Source: Arthrobacter jiangjiafuii (GTDB lineage Bacteria > Actinomycetota > Actinomycetes > Actinomycetales > Micrococcaceae). From it: a DNA stretch of 64,000 bases. Made by a program: the position numbers and the translations under genes. Of this stretch, positions 17,711-24,590 are shown in pieces; the stretch's first letter is position 1, and every line of letters begins with the position of its first letter. The notes under the pieces were generated by a model, which was not told the origin of the DNA, did no database searches, and saw only the letters and a program-made list of their open reading frames with translations. The stretch spans positions 3,286,001 to 3,350,000 of the forward strand of contig NZ_CP076022.1 of NCBI RefSeq assembly GCF_018622995.1, read 5' to 3'.

Positions 17711-18235
17711 TCAGGCCGCCGGCTCCACCGGGGTGAAGTGACCGAACCGGCGGTGCTGGTAAACGAGGCCGGCAACATCGAAGCTGTCCGCAGCACCGAC
17801 GAGACCCGTCACGATCGTGTGATCGCCGGCCCGTACCAGGTCCACGACCTGGCACGCTGCCCACGACGCGATGCCGGCAATACGCGGCAATCCCTGATCC
17901 ATCACCCAATTCACGCCGGCGAACCGATCGAGCCCACGCCTTGCGAAGGTCGAGGCTATCCCCGCCTGGTCGAAGGCGAGGACATTGAGACCAAACCGCC
18001 CGGACCGCGTGATCAACTCGAGCAGGTCCGAGTCGTGTTGAAGCGACACGAGGACCATCGGCGGATCGAGCGACAACGACGCGAACGCGCTGACTGTTGT
18101 CCCATGCGGGACACCGAGAGTGGTCGTCACGATGGAGACGGGCGTGGCGACGGCTCCCATAGCTGCACGGAATGCCTGCGGATCAACGGAAACTTCTGCG
18201 TGCGTATCCACCGGTGCCTCCTCATTGAGATTCAT
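17711..18235 (-). CDS. Flavin reductase of a two-component monooxygenase (HpaC/HsaB-like)
   Basis: The 174-residue protein is a flavin_reduct-domain NAD(P)H:flavin oxidoreductase. Features include FRAAMGAVATPVSIVTT at the N-terminus, the TVSAFASLSLDPPMVLVSL core, GRFGLNVLA and a final GDHTIVTGLV. It supplies FMNH2 or FADH2 to the acyl-CoA-dehydrogenase-fold oxygenases of this cluster. The start at 18235 has no Shine-Dalgarno sequence. A TACAGT hexamer ends 6 bp before the ATG and a TTGCGC lies 17 bp further upstream, which fits a leaderless transcript. A regulon operator overlaps this promoter. The frame could be extended upstream to 18379, but that would cross the stop of the SnoaL gene. It is the first gene of the ring-cleavage operon down to 11349. 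Confidence 0.9.
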   Translation of the reverse strand: MNLNEEAPVDTHAEVSVDPQAFRAAMGAVATPVSIVTTTLGVPHGTTVSAFASLSLDPPMVLVSLQHDSDLLELITRSGRFGLNVLAFDQAGIASTFARRGLDRFAGVNWVMDQGLPRIAGIASWAACQVVDLVRAGDHTIVTGLVGAADSFDVAGLVYQHRRFGHFTPVEPAA

Positions 18236-18240
18236 AGTCG

Positions 18241-18270
18241 TACTGTACGGTGTAGTGCAGATAAGCGCAA
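18241..18270 (-). promoter_or_regulatory. Promoter with overlapping operator site 2 before the flavin reductase gene
   Basis: On the minus strand TTGCGC (18265-18270) and TACAGT (18242-18247) are separated by exactly 17 bp. The same hexamers with the same spacing occur before the ABC importer at 28859-28887. The 16-mer ACTACACCGTACAGTA (18241-18256) overlaps the -10 and matches the regulon consensus except in its left part. The -10 ends 6 bp before the start codon. Confidence 0.65.
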
Positions 18271-18275
18271 TGGGT

Positions 18276-18935
18276 TTATTGCGGCAGCCCGGGGAACGTG
18301 TCGTACGGCTCCGGGGCGAGCGCGAGTTCCCGGGGGTCCCAGACAGGCGAGTACGGCACCTGCCCGCGGGGCGGGGCATCCGGTCCGTTCCCGCCGGCGG
18401 GCGGCAGCGGCGGAGGGCTCAACTGCGCAGCAACATCCGTGAAACTGGCGCTATAGTCCGTGATGAAGGTGGCCGAGAGCCGGAAGTGCCAGAGCCGCCA
18501 GGCATCGTCTTCACGGACAAAATCCGCCGAGTAGCGACCCCAGTACCAGAGACCGCGAAGCGGGTTCCCCTCAACCCACCCGAGGTGATGCGCCTCGGCG
18601 CCTGGCGAGATCCATGCCGCCCGGGCGGTGCGCCCGTCCCGGGCGACTTCCACCACCGGTGTCGTCAGCAGGTGCTCGGCGTATTCACCGGCCAGGTCGC
18701 GCGTGGGTGCCTTCATTGGCGGTGGCGCCCACGCCCTCCGGGCGGCATCCCGCCCGGTGAACGTACCGAACGGCATCTCGACAACCAGATCCTCCCGGTC
18801 CGCGAACAGCGGCGGAATCAGGTCGTCCCGATAGGCCGAGTGGTAGAACGCATAGCGCCCCATGAGATTTTCGATTTCGTGAACGGCCTCGAGGCGTTCC
18901 AGGCGGCGGACGACCTCTGCAAATTCGGACATCAT
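18276..18935 (-). CDS. SnoaL/NTF2-like protein, copy 2
   Basis: This is a paralogue of the protein at 10616-11269, sharing AWISPGAEAHHLGWVEGNPL, GLWYWGRYS and the ending WDPRELALAPEPYDTF. It has the SnoaL-like fold with N-terminal helices (IENLMGRYAFYHSAYRDD). Tandem ATG codons at 18935 and 18932 follow AAGGG; the second is better spaced. It lies between the monooxygenase copy 2 gene and the flavin reductase gene, 40 bp before the latter. It is probably a small partner or isomerase for the same hydroxylation step; the specific chemistry is unknown. Confidence 0.8.
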   Translation of the reverse strand: MMSEFAEVVRRLERLEAVHEIENLMGRYAFYHSAYRDDLIPPLFADREDLVVEMPFGTFTGRDAARRAWAPPPMKAPTRDLAGEYAEHLLTTPVVEVARDGRTARAAWISPGAEAHHLGWVEGNPLRGLWYWGRYSADFVREDDAWRLWHFRLSATFITDYSASFTDVAAQLSPPPLPPAGGNGPDAPPRGQVPYSPVWDPRELALAPEPYDTFPGLPQ

Positions 18936-18973
18936 GCCCTTTCGTAACGGAGGGGAGGGAGGGGCCGCATGGA

Positions 18974-20161
18974 TCAGAAGAGGGGTTCCACGAAGTCGCC
19001 GAGCCCCTGCCCGAGAAGGACACCGCCGGCAACGGCGCTCATGGACATGAAGTCGGCCGATGCGTGGTTGCGAATAACCTGCACATCCCTGCAGATGCGC
19101 TCCAGGGGGTCCCCCGTGCGGAAAATAGAGGCCCCCGACGAGCGGACCACCAGGTCCACTGCGGCGAATGCCTTGGTCCCTGCGCCCGTGAGGCCCAGGT
19201 TGATCACGGCGCGATTCTCCAGACTTGCTTCCTTCGAGTGTTCAGGCCCATAGATGGCGGCCGTCATTTCGAGTGCGTCCCTCATCTGCAGCTCTGCGAC
19301 GTGCAGCAGGTCCCATGCGTGGGCGTATGCCGACCGCACCAGCGGGTCGTCCACGATTCGCTGCCCCGTCTGCATGCGGACACGTTTGCCGGCATTCGTG
19401 CGGAACAGCTCCAGGGCTGCATCCGCAGTGCCCAGCGCAACGGCCGCCTGGATGACGGGCAGGATGCGGTTGACGGGGTAGGCGGCAAGCGGGTAGCCGG
19501 GGTGCAGGGCAGCAGCCCGCTCCGAGTCGGCAGAGAACAGGCCGAACTCAATGGTTCTGTAATCGGGAACGAAGAGGTCCTGCGCCATGACGTCGTTGCT
19601 GCCGGTGCCCTTCATGCCGGGAACCTGCCAGGTATCGACGATCGTCACGTCCTCGATGGGCACTGCCACTGAGAGCGGCCCAGCAGGAGAAGCAACACTG
19701 ACCATCACCCATTGGGCGTGCATCACGGCGGACGCGAAGCGCCACCGGCCACTGATCAACAGGCCGCCCTCGGTTTTCACCGCCGTTCCGGGAGGGGTGG
19801 CTGCAGCCGCTGCCAGCGCGTACGTGCCGCCCTGAAAGAAGTCGGCCTGCGCCTGTGCCCCGTAACGGGCGAGCAGGAGATTGTGGGACATGAGGAACGC
19901 GCCGACCCACCCGGCCGATGCATCGCCCCGGGACAGGGTCCGGACGATGTCAACGAATTCGATGAGATCGATCTGGGAGCCACCCAAAGTGGCCGGGAGC
20001 ATCGCGCTGAACAGGCCCGCCTTCTCGAAGTCGGAGATTGTTTCGTCCGGGAGGCGGCGAAGCTCCTCGGTCTCGGCAGCGCGCTCCCTCAGCAGGGGCA
20101 CAAGTGCTTCGGCATTCGACAGGAGTTCAGAGGGAAGGGGGGCGGTGAGCAACTGGGGCAT
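18974..20161 (-). CDS. Acyl-CoA dehydrogenase-fold flavin monooxygenase, copy 2
   Basis: The 395-residue protein is a close paralogue of the one at 9387-10574 and has exactly its length. Shared stretches include EALVPLLRERA, TLSRGDASAGW, WQVPGMKGTGSNDV and the end FRTGDPLERICRDVQVIRNH. It probably acts as the oxygenase of a two-component system using reduced flavin. It is followed by a SnoaL-like gene, just as copy 1 is, so the pair forms an inverted duplication relative to 9387-11269. The separate paralogue at 20227 precedes it in the operon. Whether the copies act in succession or on different substrates cannot be told. Confidence 0.85.
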   Translation of the reverse strand: MPQLLTAPLPSELLSNAEALVPLLRERAAETEELRRLPDETISDFEKAGLFSAMLPATLGGSQIDLIEFVDIVRTLSRGDASAGWVGAFLMSHNLLLARYGAQAQADFFQGGTYALAAAAATPPGTAVKTEGGLLISGRWRFASAVMHAQWVMVSVASPAGPLSVAVPIEDVTIVDTWQVPGMKGTGSNDVMAQDLFVPDYRTIEFGLFSADSERAAALHPGYPLAAYPVNRILPVIQAAVALGTADAALELFRTNAGKRVRMQTGQRIVDDPLVRSAYAHAWDLLHVAELQMRDALEMTAAIYGPEHSKEASLENRAVINLGLTGAGTKAFAAVDLVVRSSGASIFRTGDPLERICRDVQVIRNHASADFMSMSAVAGGVLLGQGLGDFVEPLF

Positions 20162-20226
20162 GACGGCGAACCTTTTCGTAATGATGGGATTTGGGCGGGA
20201 GAGAGATGTGTATCCGGAAGAAAGGC

Positions 20227-21618
20227 CTACGTCCGGGGCGGGGCCCCGGAGGCGGGCGGCCCCTGCGGCGGGGCCGCCGGAGAGCTGAGGGCAGCCATCA
20301 TCGGGAACGGCGGGAGCCCGAACAGGTCACGGCCGTTTATCTCGGCCATTGGATCAATGCGGAAGGCACCATGCGTGGCCAGGACGTGTATGTCTCGCAC
20401 CGCACGCTGGAGCGGGTTCGAGAGTACGACCGCAGACGAGCCCAGAGTGAGGAGAAGTCCGTCCACCGTGTGAAGGCACTGGTGGATCAGATGGACAAGG
20501 TCCATCGTGATCTCGGGTTCTTCAGAGGGGAGATAGTCCTCTCCCGCGAGCGCCCGCCGATCAGCCTCGTCCATGTGCCGGGCGAGGACGGCGTCCGCCG
20601 CGTTGATGACCGCACGGGCTTTGCCGGCGACCACCTGGATCGAGGCCATCTCCGACATGGTCCGGTAGGGCAGATTGAACGGGGGACGCTTCGCGGCCTG
20701 CGCCAGGAACGAGTCCAGTGCCCCCTGCGCGATCCCGATGGCCAAGGCAGCGAACGCGCCGCTGCTGCCGATCATCATCCCGAACGCTCCGTGCTTGAAA
20801 CCCAACCCCGAGTAGGCGCCGCGAAGTGAATCGCTCAGACGCGGAAGGTCAGCGGTGTGGACGACGCGGTAGTCGGGGACGAAGATCTCCTCGTCCGCCC
20901 GGATGCTGTTCGAGTTCGTCGCTTGAAGCCCCATGACGTGCCAGTCGTCGACGATCGTGTACTGGTCCCTGGACAGGACCCCCATTGCGCGTCGCCGCTC
21001 GCCGCTTGCCGGGTCGTCATACTCGAAACCTACGGAACCCCAGGCAGCGTGCTTGCTGCCGCTGCCGAACGACCACTTGCCCTTCACCTGGTAGCCGCCG
21101 GCCACCTTGCGGCCGTCGCCGACCTTCGGAGCGAAGACGGTCGCGCCGAACACGAGCGGACCGACCCATTCGTCGATTCCCGCAAATACTTCGTCGCGGA
21201 CCTTCGCATCGAATCCCAGGATGTTCCGGGTCGCGCTCGAAACAATAACCAACCAGGCGGCTGCCGCATCGCCCTGGCCGAGTGTCCGCACGACCTCCGC
21301 AGTGTCGCGGGCCCCGAATGCGTAGCCGCCCAACTCCGTGGGGATCGTGATTTTGAAGGCACCGACCCGGTTCACCGCTTCCAGGGTGGCAGGAGTCAGT
21401 GCGCCGAGCGCTTCCCCCTCGGCTGCCTGTTCGCGCAGCAGCGGGAGGAGCTGGACGATCTCGTCCCGCATTCGGCGGCCCTCATCACTCAGGTACGGCG
21501 ATTCGGGAAACTTCGCCCCGGTGGCGGGAAGCCCGTCCGGCAGGATCGGCTCTCCGTTGGGGATACCTGCTGGCGGCATTGTGTGTGATGTTGTCATCGA
21601 GGGATCCATTCTCTTCAT
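20227..21618 (-). CDS. Acyl-CoA dehydrogenase-fold flavin monooxygenase, copy 3
   Basis: The 463-residue protein from the ATG at 21618 (GGAAG six bases upstream) has the same fold as copies 1 and 2 but belongs to a second subgroup with the gene at 24591-25922. Both start with a Pro-rich segment, then SPYLSDEGRRMRDEI or a similar stretch. They also share RTLGQGDAAAAWLVIVSS, DDWHVMGLQATNSNSIRADE and NPLQRAVRDIHVLATHGAFR. The C-terminus is Pro/Gly/Ala-rich. A hydroxylase role dependent on reduced flavin is expected. An NADPH-dependent FMN reductase gene lies directly upstream, with 14 bp between them, and is a likely partner. Confidence 0.85.
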   Translation of the reverse strand: MKRMDPSMTTSHTMPPAGIPNGEPILPDGLPATGAKFPESPYLSDEGRRMRDEIVQLLPLLREQAAEGEALGALTPATLEAVNRVGAFKITIPTELGGYAFGARDTAEVVRTLGQGDAAAAWLVIVSSATRNILGFDAKVRDEVFAGIDEWVGPLVFGATVFAPKVGDGRKVAGGYQVKGKWSFGSGSKHAAWGSVGFEYDDPASGERRRAMGVLSRDQYTIVDDWHVMGLQATNSNSIRADEEIFVPDYRVVHTADLPRLSDSLRGAYSGLGFKHGAFGMMIGSSGAFAALAIGIAQGALDSFLAQAAKRPPFNLPYRTMSEMASIQVVAGKARAVINAADAVLARHMDEADRRALAGEDYLPSEEPEITMDLVHLIHQCLHTVDGLLLTLGSSAVVLSNPLQRAVRDIHVLATHGAFRIDPMAEINGRDLFGLPPFPMMAALSSPAAPPQGPPASGAPPRT

Positions 21619-21632
21619 TGAGGCTTCCGTGA

Positions 21633-22244
21633 TCAGGGGCGGGGTGCGGCCGGACCCGACGGCAGCGCCGGGGGCGGCGGGCCTTGGGCACGGAGCGGTC
21701 CCAGCGCATGCGTCCACCGCAGCAGTTCCGTCAGCATCGGTGCGACGGCACCCTGGGCGGAAGGCGGCGGCACGAAGTCGCCGGCCTCAAAGTTCTGCAT
21801 AACAAGCGGCAGTACGACGCCGTCCGGCAGCGGCATCATGCGGACAGTCGTGACGATCTGTTTCATGACCTGGACTGCACGGAGACCTCCCGCGATGCCG
21901 CCGTAGCTGACGAAGGCGACGGGAGCATACATCCACTCGCGCCCGAGGTAGTCGAAAGCATTCAGCAGGGCGGCCGACGGCCCGTAGTTGTACTCCGGTG
22001 AAACGAAGATGAACGCGTCCGCTTCCCTGATTTTCGCGGCCCACCGCTGCGTGTGCCCATGCTCGTAGCGTCCCAGGACAGGGTGGTGGCGTTCGTCGAG
22101 GACGGGCAGTTCATACTCCGCGATGTCGACAAGCTCTACCTCGAATCTCCCATCGGCCACCGCTCGCTCGAAGGCCCACTTTGCTATGGGTCCGGCGAGG
22201 CGGCCGGGGCGAGTGCTGCCGACAATGATCTGCAGTTTGGGCAT
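21633..22244 (-). CDS. NADPH-dependent FMN reductase (flavodoxin-like)
   Basis: The 203-residue protein is in the FMN_red family. It has the N-terminal phosphate-binding stretch IVGSTRPGRLAGPIAKW, the SPEYNYGPSAALLNAFDYL motif and YGGIAGGLRAVQVM. It reduces FMN or another acceptor with NAD(P)H in the cytosol. It begins 2 bp after the stop of the SnoaL-like gene and precedes monooxygenase copy 3, so it is a second reduced-flavin source besides the HpaC-like protein. The open frame extends upstream to 22349 inside the previous gene, but MPKLQIIVGS is the normal family start. Confidence 0.9.
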   Translation of the reverse strand: MPKLQIIVGSTRPGRLAGPIAKWAFERAVADGRFEVELVDIAEYELPVLDERHHPVLGRYEHGHTQRWAAKIREADAFIFVSPEYNYGPSAALLNAFDYLGREWMYAPVAFVSYGGIAGGLRAVQVMKQIVTTVRMMPLPDGVVLPLVMQNFEAGDFVPPPSAQGAVAPMLTELLRWTHALGPLRAQGPPPPALPSGPAAPRP

Positions 22245-22246
22245 CG

Positions 22247-22768
22247 TCAGTCCCCCAGCGGGTTTTGGCCGGGGACCGCCTTGCGGAAGGTGCTCCAGTG
22301 CTCGGCGAGTTTGCCGTTGTGCACGCGGAACAGGGTGAGAATGTTCCATTCGTATGCCTCTCCCGCAACGACGGGATCCGGCACGACCTCGCGCATCATG
22401 AGGCAGGCGACCTCACCGTCGAGAATGACACCCACCACGGGCGGCGGAACGACGCCGGTGGCCGGGACGTGGCGGAAGTGCTCGATGAGGTTTTCGAGCC
22501 CGTTGCCGGGCGCGTTCGGATCGTGCTGGACATAGTCTTCGGCGGCGTATCTGGTCATCACCTCGACGACCTGTTCCTGCACCTTGTCGTCACGGACCAT
22601 GCGGGCCATGTCGGCTTCGAATTCGATGAGCAGCCGCTTGACCGCGGTGCGCTCAGGCGAAGAATCGGCGGCGACCGCAGACTTGAACTCCTCGTTATCG
22701 AGCCAGTTCTGATAGATCGCGGGATCGCTGATCTCAGCAATCCCATTGATGATGGCGAATCCAGGCAT
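22247..22768 (-). CDS. SnoaL-like protein (predicted aldol condensation type)
   Basis: The 173-residue protein shows the signature of secreted or soluble SnoaL-like proteins, RYAAEDYVQHDPNAPGNGLE, followed by a beta-sheet with EWNILTLFRVHNGKLAEHW. It differs from the two longer SnoaL-like paralogues in the cluster. It is the first gene of the minus-strand run 22768-18276 and is followed 2 bp later by the FMN reductase gene. The start MPGFAIIN at 22768 is preceded by AGAGGA. Upstream lies a perfect inverted repeat (22821-22842), a likely operator. A cyclase, isomerase or hydratase role on a ring intermediate is possible but unproven. Confidence 0.82.
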   Translation of the reverse strand: MPGFAIINGIAEISDPAIYQNWLDNEEFKSAVAADSSPERTAVKRLLIEFEADMARMVRDDKVQEQVVEVMTRYAAEDYVQHDPNAPGNGLENLIEHFRHVPATGVVPPPVVGVILDGEVACLMMREVVPDPVVAGEAYEWNILTLFRVHNGKLAEHWSTFRKAVPGQNPLGD

Positions 22769-23093
22769 GATGCGGGTCCTCTCTGCGGCTGTCTGCGTCG
22801 CGCCGCGAGTGGGCGACATTATCGAAACGTCAGCGTTTCGATCAGCTCGAGCGTCACACTACTGCCGCTCCACAGGGAGCGCAACCCCCGTCACCTTTCG
22901 CAGCCCGTTCCTGACGCAGGATATGGGTCTGGAGGCACGCGCAGCTCGGGCGGATGCGGACGGTGAAGGCATCGCCGGGCTCGGGGGCCCTGTGGGTTCG
23001 ATGATGCCCACGGACATGCGAAAGCACGGTTGAAAAACGCACACCTCCGGCAGCATGCGCGCGTGGGCGCCGCCGGGGCGGGAGTGCGAAGTA
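22769..23093. other. Non-coding region upstream of the minus-strand catabolic operon
   Basis: No gene is supported. The region must hold the promoter of the operon beginning at 22768. The only clear element is the inverted repeat at 22821-22842 (separate entry). The rest, towards the TetR stop at 23094, shows no convincing terminator or ORF. Confidence 0.5.
22821..22842. promoter_or_regulatory. Perfect inverted repeat, probable TetR-type operator
   Basis: ATCGAAACG (22821-22829) and CGTTTCGAT (22834-22842) form a perfect 9-bp inverted repeat with a 4-nt spacer, 53 bp upstream of the SnoaL-like start. The size and symmetry fit a TetR-family operator. It is unrelated to the ACTG...CAGT sites, so it may answer to the TetR protein at 23094-23690, which is encoded next to it. 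Confidence 0.6.
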
Positions 23094-23690
23094 TCAGCGG
23101 TGCGAGAGCACCGGGACCAGAACCGTGTCGACGAAGCCGACCAGGTAATCGCGGTCCGGAAACGTTCCCTCAGCCAGGTGTTTGGCAAGCGGGATGGACA
23201 GGAACACATGATGGCAATAGCGCCGGACGGACGCGTCGACGGAGATTTCCTGCCTTGCGACGGCGCGGTCAATGGCCCGGTCGAGCGGGGAACCTGCAGG
23301 AGCCGAGAGCTGCTCACGCATCGTTTCCGCGAGCGCCTCATCGCGCATCGATGCGTGGGCGAGGGCCGCGAGGAGAGTCATCTCTGACTCGGCCACATGG
23401 GCGATCTGCTCCATGACGGCGACCAGGTCGCCGCGCAGCGTGCCGGTGTCAAGATCGGACGGCTCCGCCAGTTGGGAGTGTGAACGCAGGGCGGCCATAA
23501 CCAGCCCCGGCTTGCCGTGCCACTGACGATAAATCGTTGCCGTGCTGCATCTGGCGCGTTTCGCCACGGCGGGCATGGCCAGGCCCTCATAACCGACCTC
23601 CTCGAGGAGGCCCAGGGTCTCGGCGAGGATCTCTGCCTCGCGGTGCGGCGAGAGCCGGCTGTGCCGCGGCCGTTCACCGGGACTATTCAC
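23094..23690 (-). CDS. TetR/AcrR family regulator 1
   Basis: The 198-residue protein has an N-terminal TetR DNA-binding domain: EILAETLGLLEEVGYEGLAM, the helix-turn-helix MPAVAKRARCSTATIYRQW, then HGKPGLVMAAL. The C-terminal ligand domain includes VRRYCHHVFLSIPLAKHLAEG. It is encoded downstream of regulator 2 on the same strand, 25 bp apart, and next to the palindrome at 22821-22842. It probably represses the operon starting at 22768 until a pathway intermediate binds. Confidence 0.88.
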   Translation of the reverse strand: MNSPGERPRHSRLSPHREAEILAETLGLLEEVGYEGLAMPAVAKRARCSTATIYRQWHGKPGLVMAALRSHSQLAEPSDLDTGTLRGDLVAVMEQIAHVAESEMTLLAALAHASMRDEALAETMREQLSAPAGSPLDRAIDRAVARQEISVDASVRRYCHHVFLSIPLAKHLAEGTFPDRDYLVGFVDTVLVPVLSHR

Positions 23691-23715
23691 CGTGGCAGCC
23701 TTTCTCCGGGCATCC

Positions 23716-24414
23716 TCAGCCCAGCGCCGGGCCCCAGGGGTAGTCGTAGTCGGGTTTCAGCACCAAGTCCTGCTCCCCCGCAATTGGACGCAGCCCGCGC
23801 AGGAAGACGCGCACAATGTAGCCCACATGAGCTTCGAGCAGCTCGCCGGAGACGGCGAAGTCCGAGATCAGTGCGTCGAACTCGATGCCGGAAACCGTCA
23901 TCCGCAGGAGCATTGAGGCGTGTGCCTCCGGCCGGTCCACTTCGAAGCCGTGCTCGGAGCCATAGGCAACGAGCAGCTGGGCGATGATGCTGATGATGTC
24001 CGAGACATCAGGCATCGCAAGGGTAGTGATAACGGACTGAATCTCGCGCCGACGGTTGTGCTCAGCGATCAGCACGCGGAAGTAGGCGATCGCCTGCGCG
24101 CCCGTGCCAGCCTTGCTCGCCGCGACCAGCGCGTCGACCAGCCGATCCTCAGCGGACCCCTCCGCTGATCCTTCGCGCTGCCGAAGCTCGCGCAACCGCT
24201 CCCCGAGCTCCATGCTGCCGTGCTGCAGAACAGCCTTGAAGAGCTCGAGCTTGTCCGAGTAATGCGCGTAGACCGTCGTCTTGGACACTCCGGCCCGAGC
24301 AGCTACCGCATCCATGGACGTGCCGTCATACCCGTTGACCAGCAACAGTTCGACAGCAGCATCGAGCACCGCGTCGCGCTTGCTGCGCCCGCCGCTTCGT
24401 TTTGCCCGTGGCAT
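23716..24414 (-). CDS. TetR/AcrR family regulator 2, candidate master repressor of the ACTG...CAGT regulon
   Basis: The 232-residue protein has the TetR domain DAVLDAAVELLLVNGYDGTS followed by the helix-turn-helix MDAVAARAGVSKTTVYAHY and SDKLELFKAVL. A longer C-terminal ligand-binding domain follows (residues 80-230). The start at 24414 (MPRAKRSG) has GAGGAGAG upstream. It is divergent from monooxygenase copy 4. The 176-bp divergent region carries two of the five related operator sites, one facing each gene. That arrangement suggests autoregulation and control of the whole cluster. The assignment of the site to this regulator is inferred from position. Confidence 0.87.
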   Translation of the reverse strand: MPRAKRSGGRSKRDAVLDAAVELLLVNGYDGTSMDAVAARAGVSKTTVYAHYSDKLELFKAVLQHGSMELGERLRELRQREGSAEGSAEDRLVDALVAASKAGTGAQAIAYFRVLIAEHNRRREIQSVITTLAMPDVSDIISIIAQLLVAYGSEHGFEVDRPEAHASMLLRMTVSGIEFDALISDFAVSGELLEAHVGYIVRVFLRGLRPIAGEQDLVLKPDYDYPWGPALG

Positions 24415-24503
24415 CCGGCTCTCCTCGTATTTCCGCTCCGGCTGAAATGTTTCCGCTCCGGCTGGATTCACGCCCGCCAGGTGCCGATAATCCCCATCCT
24501 ATG

Positions 24504-24519
24504 CGCTGGACCGACCAGT
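24504..24519 (-). promoter_or_regulatory. Regulon operator site 5, before TetR regulator 2
   Basis: On the minus strand the sequence ACTGGTCGGTCCAGCG matches the site at 28858-28873 in 13 of the first 15 bases. It lies 90 bp upstream of the TetR start at 24414. It is the most diverged of the five sites and would allow autoregulation. Confidence 0.5.
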
Positions 24520-24548
24520 ACGGAAAGTTTCGATGGACAAACTCTCAA

Positions 24549-24564
24549 ACTGGTCCGTACAGTA
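24549..24564 (+). promoter_or_regulatory. Regulon operator site 3 (ACTGGTCCGTACAGTA)
   Basis: The site overlaps the probable promoter of monooxygenase copy 4. TGGACA (24534-24539) and TACAGT (24558-24563) are spaced by 18 bp, and the ATG follows 26 bp after the site. It differs from the site at 9334-9349 at a single base. Confidence 0.7.
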
Positions 24565-24590
24565 CAATCCAGCCGACAGACGGAGATGAT

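Noticed and set aside
16257-17741. A 494-codon plus-strand frame across the FAH and VOC genes
   Set aside because: It spans two well-supported minus-strand genes and its translation is composition-biased (Arg, Val, Gly, His) without recognisable motifs.
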